A stretch of 64,000 bases of DNA from Petunia secreta (Eukaryota; Streptophyta; Magnoliopsida; Solanales; Solanaceae): NCBI GenBank assembly GCA_029990175.1, contig JARKIP010000053.1, positions 13,906,001 through 13,970,000 of the forward strand, written 5' to 3'. Numbering within the stretch: position 1 is the first letter of the stretch; each line of letters begins with the position of its first letter. The position numbers and the translations under genes were made by a program. Shown here piece after piece: positions 44,459 to 55,919 of this stretch. Under the pieces are notes generated by a model, which saw nothing but the letters and a program-made list of their open reading frames with translations, was not told the DNA's origin and did no database searches.

Positions 44459-46954
44459 CTAGAACTTGTGCAAAATTAACTGAGCACCATATTGAGGTTG
44501 AAGCAGTAGAGGGTGAGGAGCATGTGCATAAGATGGAGAGAGTTCAAATGCATAGTGTTTGAGAATCATAGAAACTGCCATCTTTGCCTCTAACATAGCA
44601 AAGTTTATCCCAATACATATTCTTGGACCCCAACTGAATGGAAAGAATACTAGTTGTCCTTTTGTTGCCTTGGCTACTCCATCACTAAATCTCTCTGGAT
44701 TGAACTCCATGGCATCATCTCCCCATATTTCAGTATCTTGATGCAACAATATTGTTGCTAACAAGAGTTGCACCCCAGCTGGTAAACGCAAATTCCCTAA
44801 CTTTGTTTCCGTGTGTACCACTCGATTAATCATAAATCCTGAAGGATATAACCTTAAGACCTCGTTTAAGATCATTGTCACCTGTAAAATACATATAACA
44901 AGTGATTAGTGCTGTCATGAGAACATGGCTTTTCTGTTTGGTTCGCAAATAAAGTCTCATAGTGGATATTGATAAGTTAAAGAAGCTACATATAAAAGGT
45001 ATAGAGATACTCTTAATGGTGTGAGACTTTTCAGTGAAAACCGTAAAGGACTACTTTCTGTGAAAACTGTACAGGGCTATGTTAGAAGTATCTTTGGCAA
45101 GATTTAGCCTCATAAATTTGGTATTACTTGCACTGTCTGAACTTTTTTGCGACCACTATCCAATCCCCCCCCCCCCCCCCCCGTTAGCCTATTTCTTGCA
45201 GTCATGTTGGTATAGAATCGATGGTTTAGTGAGACGATGTTAAAGAGTAGCTTTGCACTGGTCCAGTCCAACATTTCTAGGTTAGCAGATGGAGAAAATT
45301 TTTGATTTGATTATGTGGAGAGTACTTACTACTTTTAGCTGATTCAACTTGTCATAGTCGAAGTCGTTGCTTCCAAACACTTGTAGAACCTCTTCTCTAG
45401 CTCGGTCTTGCCAACTAGGATATTTGCACAATAAAATCATTGTCCATACAAGTAAAGCTGACGTAGTCTCCTGCCCAGCAAGATAGAATAGCTTACACTC
45501 TTCAATCACCTCGTCGATGGTCATACCAAATTTCTTGTTTCCATGTAGTTGGATCTCTTCTAAATTGGATGCCAATAATATACTCAATAAGTCATCAGGC
45601 GCTACTCCATCTTCAATCATCCTCGTTCTTTTCTTGATGATTTCTAATATCAATACTCGTGTTTCATTAAAGATTTGCTTCATCCTTTTGTTCCTTTTAG
45701 TTGGTATAAACCTATATATTGTTCAAGAAAATAAGTTGCATGATGTTGTAAACAAGAAAATTTTAGTAGTGATCAATATAATTTATAACCCAAAGAAACC
45801 AGTAATTGTACCTCCATCCAGGGATGTATATTGAGCGTGCTACTTGTAAAAGTAGTTTCATTTGTTCTTTTTGAAGTTCAAAAATCTTTTTTCCTTCTTC
45901 ATAGCTACTGCCAAAAGCAGTTCTTGAAATGGCATCGCTTGTCAAAGTTTGAAGATATGGCCACACATCTATCTCCGATCCTTTTGGCGACACTATCTTC
46001 TCCCATTTGCTCAACATCTCAGAAGCAGTCAATTGGAATGCAGGAAGCATATGCTGCACATCATACATTTGACAGAACCTTAATACAAGGTGATATAGAT
46101 CAAAAGAATAAACACTTTTATCTTAATGCATAGTTGCACTAATACGAGTCCAACTTTAAGTGTGCAAAAGAAAAGGACAAACTAAACAACAGAGTTTACT
46201 ACTTTACCTTCAATTTGTCGAGGTGAAAAGCAGGATTGATAAGCCTTCTATGTTTAGCCCATTTATCTCCTTCATAGCCTGCAAGTCCACTTGCTGCCAA
46301 CTTAGTGAGTGCATTTGCAGGAGGCTTCTGAAAAATGTGTGTCTTTGTTAACACCTCCCTTATTAGTTCAGGTTCCATGATGACAATTGCTGGTCTTGGC
46401 CCATACCATGCAAAACAGTTCTTACCTACAAAGCGAATAAACCATTTTATATATTACTATTTTTTATAACGTGACGTAAAAAAGATGCATCTAGCTTTCG
46501 TCGGGATTTAATTGTACCCATTGCTTACATTCATATCATACTTCTACGGGAGAAAACAAAAAACACTTACTTATACTATACTAAACGACTCTGAATCTAC
46601 TAATTTCAAATCTTGGATTTGTCTCGGATAGGAAAGCTAGGAGTTTGACGACGTACCATAATTAGCGATGGTTTTGTGGAAAAAGGGCATGACTCTAGGC
46701 CAAATGTCATGGGTGAAATCAATAGGTTTGGACAAAGATTCTTGTCCCAGCTTCATCATTTCTTTAACATCCCCAAACAAGAGTCTGTATGAGTTTCCAC
46801 TGAAACCCTGCTGTCTAAGGATCTTTTCCAACTCTTTGGGTCGAAACCACACCCAATTCAAGATTTTCCATGCCCATCTCAATGCAAAGATAACTGCTAA
46901 TGATGACACTGCAACTTTTAAGCTGTATGGTATCTCCATTGAGGCTTCTTTCAT
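44459..46954 (-). CDS. Cytochrome P450, CYP72A family (gene 3)
   Basis: Exons 46954-46657, 46425-46208, 46053-45812, 45711-45330 and 44881-44459 join to 520 residues. A second in-frame ATG at 46939 gives MEIPYSLK, which aligns with the gene 1 start (MDIPYNNIK), so a 515-residue form is equally likely. Features: N-terminal anchor, LAGQETTSALL (I-helix), EVLRLYP, NPERF and the haem loop FPFSWGPRICIGINFA, where Ile replaces the usual Gln after the ICIG. It is very similar to gene 1 throughout, so they are probably the most recent duplicates, now in opposite orientation. Intron 4 has a run of about 18 C (45167-45182). No defects. Confidence 0.93.
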
Positions 46955-46973
46955 GACAACTCTTTGGTCTTAG

Positions 46974-46988
46974 TACGTTTATATACTT
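46974..46988 (-). promoter_or_regulatory. TATA box of CYP72A gene 3
   Basis: AAGTATATAAACG on the minus strand, 25-35 bases upstream of the ATG at 46954. This closeness favours the second ATG (46939) as the main start. Confidence 0.55.
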
Positions 46989-46989
46989 G

Positions 46990-47955
46990 ATGAAAGCAAC
47001 GGGATAAGTCTTAATGAGCTAAACTTTGATTATTATAATCAAAAAAATAATTGACTGACAAAATGAATACAAGTTGTTGAAGTAAACAAAATGAATTCTG
47101 TTTAGTTTCTGAATTTTCTACTGCTAAGTATTTTCAAATTCAGCAACAACATCATCCTTGTACCTATTAAAAATTAAGGTTATCTTGAAATTACAATGCT
47201 TAGTTGCTAAGTTTGAAATAAGCATTGAAGTCAAAATAACAATGATATTTTTCTCTTTCTATATAGTGGAAGAAGGACTAGAAATATCAAATATATTTTT
47301 CTCCCCTTTCCTTGCTGAACAAGTGAAGGACTATAAAGTATTAAATATGTATCTCATAAATTATATTGGGTATGTTGTTGTTGTTAACCTAGTACTACAT
47401 CAAAAGAGTTTGACGCTTATATTTTAATACTCGCATCTTCAATTCAACTATTGGGATCCTTGAAGGACAATTTGTTTACAAAAATGAAATCATCGTGCTT
47501 GAGAAGAAAAAAGTACTAAGGGAAAGGAAGGTAATCACCCAACCAATCAGATTTCGACAATATTAGTTTAAATCATGTACGTAATTGGTTAATCCAATGG
47601 CTAAGAGATCATAATTTTAGTGACAATTTCAAAGAGTTTGAATTCTATTATCTATGCAGTTGCTGCATGATTAGGCGATAGAAAATTTATTCTCACCCAC
47701 CAAATAATGTATGCATGACTTATATTACTATTGCTTAACTACGATTAAGTTATATGTATTCTTGCTTTAACTTTTAACTGTTAAAGTCACATAAAATAAG
47801 TATGCATAGTTATTGAAGCAAAATACTAGGTAGTAATTTGGACATTCATATAGAAAACTTTGTTTATGATTGATAATAAATACATCTTTACTTGCGTTAT
47901 TCGGCGTCAAGTGTATATTTAGATGCAATTTTTTTTTTTTTTGTTTTTCACTTGT
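46990..47955. other. Spacer upstream of CYP72A gene 3
   Basis: AT-rich, no supported gene; the plus-strand frame at 47158-47427 has no recognisable family. Confidence 0.5.
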
Positions 47956-48504
47956 TGTCTGATATCCTCATTGGAGTTTCAATTTTATTTATAAAAGGTT
48001 ACAAATAACTAACTATATCAAGATTGCATTTAATGAACACAAAGGCGAATAAACCAGTAAGAACAAAGATAAACAAAGTTATTACTTTTATAATATGATT
48101 ACAATTTGATCGAGTTTTACCATAGATTTCTAGAGGCCTTTAGAAATGAATCAAAAGAGTATTTATAGTGTTGACCCGCTGAATCGTAATCCCCGCATTT
48201 AAGGAGCCACGTTCCCCATGTCGGGTCGTAGGAGCGCATGATCCGGAAGTGCCTCTAATGCGCAGCTCGACAGTTACGAACTCGGAAGGTGAAATTCTAA
48301 GCTAAACGAATACTTCATGAAGCTTACTGTCGGAAGGTCACGTGCTGACTCGAATCAAAGGATTCCCTATACTCGACTTTCCATGCTCCAACTCACCGTT
48401 AACTGACTCATTGGAGACCCGACTCAATGGTGAAACCATGTATCTCTCTCACGTGGCGTTGTATTCATTATGACATGTGCTCGTGGAAAAATAATAACAA
48501 TACA
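47956..48504 (-). repeat. 3' LTR of the Tat-type gypsy element
   Basis: Shares long blocks with the right LTR, such as CATAGATTTCTAGAGGCCTT and ATCTCTCTCACGTGGCGTTG. Borders were set at TG and CA by comparison. Confidence 0.75.
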
Positions 48505-48779
48505 GATAGTCCCCCAACCCCAACTTTCCGAATGATTGACAAAAAAAATCGGGGAGTGGAGTGCTTTAGGCGGGAAACAGACATGGTTTTTCGTATGCCA
48601 AGTACTTTGAACAAGGCGGTTGTCACTTCACCTTCCCATCCATGTACATGGCAGGTAACTAAAGGTGCTGATGTCACTGTCGATTTTCAAGGTAATGATT
48701 ACTCTCTCTTTTATATAAACACTTGGCGTGCATCTTTCACCACTTTTACTTCTTTAAAACATTTGGCATTCAATCTTTC

Positions 48780-50100
48780 GGGATCAACTTGAAAACTTCT
48801 TATCATTAGTTAATTTTATCATTTAATCAAATGACAACCATGTCTTCTAGAAATTCTAATCAAAATTTGGGTCATCAAGTCGAGCAAGACATCATCGATA
48901 TTGCCTCAACGGGCGCCGGCTCCGCCATCAATACTGCCCCACCGCCACTCTGGTGGTGGAAGCCACCGAATCGAAAGATGTCTCTAAGGTCCCTTAATTA
49001 ACAAGGAGGAATATCATAGTAAAGAAACCCCCATCGAAAGCCTCAGCTTCATCTAAAAAGGGTAAAGGATCTTAGGGTGAACCTGTTGAGACCATTGTCG
49101 CTGATATTGTTCTCGTGGTGTTTAAAATGGATAAAGACTTTCTCACCCTCGATCAAACCCTAACTCAAGGAGAAGAATTTCAATATTTAAATGGAACTGG
49201 TTTTGAGTTTAGTGGAACCACGGTATTTGGATCTCTTTCGTTCTGATTGCAAATAGAGTGAAGACAAAATAGATATTATTTTGCCAATAGCAGATGGTAA
49301 AATAACGGACCGCGCTGAGGGTCTTTCCTTTGTTTACACCAATCTGTTCACTATCGGCTTCTCCCTTGCATTACACGAGGTTGTGGACATATTTTTCTAC
49401 ACCTACCGAGTTTGTCTGGCTCAGTTAGGGCCCCATATTTTGAGGGTGGTTGACACCATTATTTACATGGCTAAAGGAGCTGGTGTGCCCTTCACATTCC
49501 AACATCTCATCTTCCTCTACTCACCAAAAATTTATAAGGGCGGAATTGTTCGATTAACCAGCTGTGGTAAATTAGCACTGCTGAAGAATAGCGACGATTT
49601 GAATGACCATGGCTGGGCTGAACATTTGTCCTTATCCCCACCAACCAGATTTCATCTTCTCCTGGGTTTCTAGAGTAGTGGAACTCGCAACGAAAACTTT
49701 TTATTTTTGTATCTCCTCCCCCTGAGTCACCATTGTACTAACATTAACTTTGTCCTTAGCAGTCGTGCCGTTGAGATTGAACCCCATCTTGATATTTGCG
49801 GATGGGTTAGCACCATCATCGGTAAATACAAGTGGATTAATAGGTCTTGGATGTTCACAGCGTCCAAGAAAGGGTGGATAATTAAAAGGCATTGTGAGTA
49901 ATATGCCACGTTTTTCAATTCGCCTTCCTGTATAGTTTTGCTAATCCTCTTTTTTGTTTAGGGATACCTCTCAAGAAGAAGAAGGAAAAAGATCATGAGG
50001 TTGAAACTGCTAAAGAGGCCGCCAAGAAACTTGAAGATTATTGGTCTCTGAAGCAATCTACAGACGCCCCAGATGCGGAACAAGCCAAGGGGTGAATTGC
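48780..50100 (+). pseudogene. Antisense extra ORF of the gypsy element, broken
   Basis: The clearest part is 49281-49673: ADGKITDRAEGLSFVYTNLF, HEVVDIFFYTYRVCLAQLGP, GVPFTFQHLIFLYSPKIYKGG and DLNDHGWAEH. This resembles the 'putative plant transposon protein' frames common in Solanaceae genomes, which in Tat elements lie antisense between integrase and the 3' LTR. A later part (about 49760-49900) continues in other frames. Stops and frameshifts break it. Its role in the element is unknown. Confidence 0.6.
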
Positions 50101-50429
50101 TGAGCAAGCTGCGGGTCCGTCTTCCCACCTGGAGGTGTAAAGGAAAAGTTAAAGTACCTTTTGATCAGAAGTAGTAGCGCTTCAAATTAGATATATTCTA
50201 ATTTTATGGGACCAACTTCCCTTGCAACGTTTCCAACTGTTAAGTCCCCATTCTAGCTACTTTCGCAACTCTATACAGACCCTCCCAATTGGCTCCAAAC
50301 TTGCCAATGCTGAGCTCTTTATTCGATTGTTTTACGGCTTTGAGCGCGTAATCTCTGACCTTAAAGCTTTTGTCCTTTTCTTTCTTGTTGAGATAATTTT
50401 CGATTTTCCTTTTTTTTTTTTTTTATGTC

Positions 50430-51000
50430 ATTCAAATTAATGCCAACTCCATTCGGCCTTCCAATAAATATAGCCCTAACTGCAATGCGTCCTTGTTCGA
50501 CTTATCGGTATCGTGAGCATACCAGAAGCTTGGTTCACCAATTTCTCTAGGGATCAGAGCATCCATCTCGTAGACTAGAGAAAAAGGATTTTCCCATATG
50601 TTATTCTTCTCTGTTGTCCTGTTTGCCCATAGGACTCCAGGTAGTTTATCTGGCCATAGTTTCTTTGCCTCCTCAAGCCTTCTCTTCAAATTCTCAATAA
50701 TCACTTTGTTTGAAGATTCTTCTTGCCTATTTGCACTAGGGTGATACGGTGTCTATACCACCTTTTTATTCCCAATTTTCCAAGAAAATGTGTGACTTTA
50801 GAGCCAATGAACAATGGGCCATTGTCACATGTTATTTCTCAAGGAACTCCAAATCAGCATAAAATATTTCTCCAAATTAAGTCTATGACATAATTTTCTC
50901 TAACTTGGGCGAAAGCCCCCGCTTTAACCCACTTGGAAAAATAATCCCTTAGGATGAGCAAAACTTTCACCTTTCCTTTCGAAACGACCTTGGCAAATAT
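50430..51000 (-). pseudogene. Gypsy integrase, C-terminal part
   Basis: The open block 50704-50432 reads NLKRRLEEAKKLWPDKLPGV, LWANRTTEKN, PFSLVYEMDALIPREIGEPS, the conserved end of the Tat-type integrase. Upstream (to about 51000) the core is present only in pieces with many stops. Confidence 0.8.
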
Positions 51001-52130
51001 CAAAGAAAGTGTGAAGTTCTCTAATTGTGGGTACCTGGTCTTGGCATCAAGTAGTGACTTACTAACATAGTAAACTGTATATTGTTTCCCTTCTCCTCCC
51101 AGACCAGTACCGGCTCACAACCACTTCAGACACTGCCAGATAAATCAGCAAAGTTTCCCCATCTTTTAGCTTCGCAAGTAATGGAGCATTGAAAAAGTAA
51201 TGATTTACGTCTTTCAGAGCTTATTGACACTCTGGTGTCCATAAAAAGCTTGTGTACTTTTCCAAGACGGAAAAGAACTTATGGCATCGCTCCGAAGACC
51301 TTGAAACAAATCTGCTTAAGGTTTCCACTCGGCCAGTTAAGCTTTCGTTCCAGTGAGAAGATCTGATATCTCTTCTATCGCTTTTTTTCTCCAGGTTGGC
51401 CTCTATCCTCGCTTGGATACTATGAAGCCTAGAAACTTTTTAGAACCTATACCAGAAGCACATTTCTCTGAGTTCAAGTTCATGTTTTACTGCCAGAGCA
51501 TCGTAAAAATTTTCCTTAGATGATTCAGATGTTCCTCAACTCGGACTGATTTCATTAACATGTTGTCAATATACACTTCTGACGACTTTCTAATATACTC
51601 TTTGAACATCCAACACACCAATCTTTGATATGTAGCACCCGCATTCTTGAGGCCGAACGACATCACTTTCTATTAGTAAGTTCCCCGATCAGTGATGAAA
51701 GAGGTTTTCTCTTGATCCATTAGCTCAATCATGATCTAGTTGTAACCGGAGTAAGCATTCTAGAAGCTCAATAACTTGTGCCCAGTCGTTTAATCAATCA
51801 ACCTATTAATTTGTGGCAAAAGATACGAATCCTTGGGGGCAAGCCTTATTCAAATCCATGTAATCCACCACATTCGCCACTCTCCATTTTTCTTGGGCAC
51901 AATAACAACATTGCCAAGCTAATCTGAACACTTAACTTCATGGATAAAGCCATTATAAAGTAATTTATTCACTTCCTCTTCAATCACATTTTTGTTGATG
52001 CCTCTGTTAGGTCTTTTCTTTTGCTTTACCAGAGGATAGTAAGGGTCTACATTGAGCTTATGGGTGGTTATCTGGGGGCCAATCCTAGCCATGTCGATGT
52101 GGGACTAAGCAAAACAGTCTGTATTGAACT
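51000..52130 (-). pseudogene. Gypsy reverse transcriptase and RNase H, decayed
   Basis: Minus-strand fragments include VYIDNMLMKSVRVEEHLNHL (about 51595-51535), where the second Asp of the catalytic pair is Asn, and NSEKCASGIGSKKFLGFIVS (about 51485-51425), followed by RNase H-like pieces. Numerous stops separate them. Confidence 0.7.
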
Positions 52131-52326
52131 TCAAAAAAGCGATGACACTATCCCTTAACTCGAGGTCCAATTTTGAATTGAAAAACACTTCTCTCCAAAA
52201 GCTCTGTTGGCAATGTAATTGCTTCCAACTCTTCAATTGTAGAATCTTCTGCTCTTTGCTTCTTGGGCTCTTGGATACAGGCCAGCATCTTTTCTACTCC
52301 TTCGCAGACCCTCGGCGATGTGATTG

Positions 52327-54330
52327 CTATTTGGATGGTCCAGATAGGACGAGTCCACTTTTAAGTGCAATTGAATAGCACTCCCCTGCAATTTTTTGTT
52401 CTCCACGGATGCTTCTAACTCCCCATAGGGTGGGGAACTTGACCACTTGATGAAGAGTTGAAGGCACCGTCTCCGTAGTGTGAATCCATGGCCACCCAAG
52501 AATAACATTGTACGCCATGTCCTCGAATATGACTTGAAACATTGTCTCTTTTTTTACTCCTTCAGCATAAGTGGTAAGTGTGATCTCACCGAGTGTTTTC
52601 TCTGTGGAGTTGTTGAAACCCGTGAGTACGGTTGACTTCGAGGCAATCTCGTCCTTCAACCACATTTACTCCATGACTCTGTAGCGGATACTATTCACGG
52701 ACTTACAGCATCCACCAACACTCGCTCAATATCGGAGTCATGGATCCGTAACATTATCACCAATGCATCATGATGGGGAAACATCATCCCATCAACATCT
52801 TCATCACCAAACACAATCTCTCCCTTTGAGCCACCATCACGGCTCCTCTTTTCATGAGTCACGAAGACTTTGGAAAATTTTTTCGCTGATGTGTAAGTTA
52901 TGTGATTGATCTCTGAGCTTCCAAAGATCACATTCACTATCCTTTTCGGAGATGGAGGCCTTGGTGGCTGTCCATCACCCATATTCTTAACAAAAATTTA
53001 TTTCCATTTGTCTGTTAAGAACTCCTTCAACATTCTTTTTTCAACAAATGAGTCACTTTATACCGTAAGACTTTGTAGTCCTCGGTGAGATGATCGTGAT
53101 CCTCCTAAAAATCACACCACAAACTTTTGTCCCTTTTATTCGAATCAAATCACATATCTTTGTAAAGACTCACTTCTTTGTCCACCATGCTTTTCAACAC
53201 ATTCACTAACTCTAAGTTAGAAACATTAAAATTGTACTTAGAGATTCGAGGCCTTTGCTCTTTAGAAACCAATGATGGCCCGATGTCATCCCTTCGTGCT
53301 GAGTTTCCATTACTCTTGTTTCCCAGCCTTTAGATCACATGTGTCTCAAGGGAAGGCTCAAACGAGATCATGAATTTCTTCACAGCAACTCATTCCACCC
53401 CGATGACTCGTAACGATTACTATACCCGGAACCATGGTTCGCGAACTTTTTCTCCTCTTCAACTCTAATTTTAAAGATGGTCCTAGTGTGCACATCATCC
53501 CATGTTATGGCTTTCCACTCTTGTAAGCTTTTCTTCAACGCAATGCATTTCTCTGAGCTATCACCATTCAGGTTGTTGGTAAAGGCCATAATCGACAAGC
53601 TATCGTCCCAAAGGCATAAGCATCTGTTCCGCTTGAAAAAGTTTTAAAAAGTCTCTGAGGGGTTCTCTCAACCTTTGTTTGACTTGGAAGATGTCTTCCT
53701 TTCTCGTGTGAACCTCTTGGGCCCCTGTGTGAGCTTTGATCAATAGATCAACTAACTCATCGAACGAACTGATAGACTTTGCGCGTAGATGTATGTACCA
53801 ATTCAAAGCTCCTTTTTCCAATGTCTCCCCAAATTTCTTGAGAATCACCAATTCAAACTCAGTTCAGTCAAATCATTTCCTTTCGCTATCGCCATATGCT
53901 TGGTGATGTGATCTGTTGGATCAGATGTATCGTCGTACTTTTTCAACAAAGGCAACTTGAATTTTTTGGGAATGGGTGCTGGAGCATCCTCCGATTTGAA
54001 TGCGTGTTTTTTACATTTTGCAATGTCTATCAGCTTGAGAGACTTTGGCGCTCCGGGGATCCGTTCCATCCTTTCTTCGAATTTTGTTTCGAATTCCTTT
54101 TTTCATTTTACTAATTGATCCAACAGAACGCTTTGCGAAGTAACTCCCACGGTCTCAGCTACTACGGGAAAGGTGTCAGACCCTCGGATCCAATTCCATT
54201 TGAAGTTCGCCCTCTTACTGCACTCTGAAGAACAAAAGTCGGAGTGCCTCCAGTTGGAATTACGGGTGGTGTGGCTGAAACTCTGAGACTCTAAGAGAGC
54301 CTGCAGCGCACTATTCGCTCGCTCATTCAC
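52327..54330 (-). pseudogene. Gypsy gag and protease, decayed
   Basis: In reading order: an N-terminal gag piece (54330-54103); a capsid start with KKYDDTSDPTDHITKHM (54069-53845); LEKGALNWYIHLRAKSISSF and VKQRLREPLRDFLKLFQ (53851-53600); a C-terminal gag piece (53598-53380); a protease entry block (52982-52695) with ALVIMLRIHDSDIERVLVDA; and protease end AYNVILGWPWIH (52665-52327). Several stops and frame changes lie between blocks. Confidence 0.8.
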
Positions 54331-54722
54331 TCTTGCCAGTTCGGTAAAGAACTGATTTGCGCATCAGTCCGCCTATTTTGCTCCGTCATTGCTTCTCGCT
54401 ACTAAGCCAAGAAATCCCGAAGAATAACTTGCCAAGAATCCGACCCCTATTCACCTGCTGATCGCAAAGGTTGCTCGTGCTAAGAACAAACTTATAGAGC
54501 ATCATTAGTGATTTCATTTCCGGCCCTAGGAATGACTCCATTAGTCTGAGTTTCAACGGGGCGTGATGTATCTCCAATTATTGGGTCATCAACATTAGTT
54601 GGGGTCTCAACGGGACGGGTATCACCTTCAACTATTTTGATGGATAGTGTTTCACGAACTGACATAAATATCGCAACCGTGGAATAATTTCAACAGCTTG
54701 AGCCCTACGGTGGGCGCCAAAT

Positions 54723-55286
54723 TGTATATCCTAAATTTGGATCTTACATTACAATTGAATTTATAAAGAGTTACAAGCAACTAACTACATCAAGGTTGTA
54801 TTTAATGAACACAAAGGCGAATGAACCAGTAAGAACAAAGATAAGTACACAAGAACAATGTTATTGCTTTTATAATATGATTACAATTTAACAGAGTTTT
54901 AGCATAGATTTCTAGAGGCCTTTACAAATAAATCAAAAGAGTATTTATAGTGTTGACCCACTGAATTATAACCCCTGCATTTATGGAGTCACGTTCGCCA
55001 CGTTGGATCGCGCGAGCGTACGATCCAGAAGTGCCTTTAATGCGCAGCTCAACGGTTACGAACTCGGAAGGTGCGATTCCAAGCTAAACGAATACTTCGT
55101 GAAGCTTATTCTCGGAAGGTCACACACTGACTCGAATCAACGGGTTCCCTTTACTCGACTTCTCGTGCTCCAACTCATCGTTAACCGACTCGTTGAAGAG
55201 ATCGTCTCAATGGCGGAACCATGTATCTCTCTCACGTGGCGTTGTATTTGTTGTGACGCATGCTCGTGGCATAATAATACCAATAC
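54723..55286 (-). repeat. 5' LTR of the Tat-type gypsy element
   Basis: Partner of 47956-48504. It is followed on its inner side by the primer-site motif at 54703-54722. Confidence 0.75.
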
Positions 55287-55919
55287 ACCAACTAAGACTT
55301 AATTTTAGGAGACGTGCTCCCTACGAGGTACTTTTATATTCACATGGCTTGAATCAGAGTCCTCTAATTAAGGATGGAAGAATGATATACACCCCCTCAT
55401 CAATAAATTTGTCATGAATATGGTAAATTGTCAATCATGTTATTTTTTTTAGAAAATACTTATTGATTGTCCAAGTGTGACCTCCTTTCTATGCTAAATT
55501 ATAAAAGAGTTGGTGCCGATTATGCACCTTATCGTACATCTAGCATTCCTCTGTCGTAGTCGCTTTCCATTGCCCCTTCTTATGTACAGCACAAATTGTA
55601 TTTATTTTCTTTACTTCTGTGTTCTTTTGGGCACATGAAAAAAGGAGGGTTAATTGGAATAGTTACCAACCCTACCAACGTTTTCATCAAGAAATACAAT
55701 GAAGAGATTCACGTATAGAATCGGGTTTCAATCATTCAATAAATAATCGTTCAATATCCTCTACATGACTAACAGCAGGAACCAGCTTTCATGACAAATA
55801 AAAAATAACGACCCACATTAACCAGGTAAAAACAAACTGAACAACTGCTCCCTATTAGCAATAGTAAACTAAACTTAGTAAGCTAATTTGTCTACAAGAA
55901 CCTCCAATATTCATCTATT
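55287..55919. other. Spacer between gypsy element and CYP72A gene 4
   Basis: No gene; contains the 3' flank of CYP72A gene 4. Confidence 0.5.

Larger units (their letters stand above)
47956..55286 (-). mobile_element. Decayed Tat-type Ty3/gypsy retrotransposon with antisense ORF
   Basis: Two similar LTRs in the same orientation (47956-48504 and 54723-55286) flank decayed gag-pol on the minus strand. The primer-site region reads ATTTGGCGCCCACCGTAGGG on the minus strand next to the right LTR; a polypurine tract (GTTGGGGTTGGGGGAC) borders the left LTR. The LTRs differ by many substitutions and small indels, so the insertion is old. No target duplication is obvious. Between integrase and 3' LTR the plus strand carries an extra ORF. 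Confidence 0.85.

Noticed and set aside
45167..45182. C homopolymer in intron 4 of CYP72A gene 3
   Set aside because: A simple intronic homopolymer, likely variable and prone to sequencing error; no effect on splicing visible.
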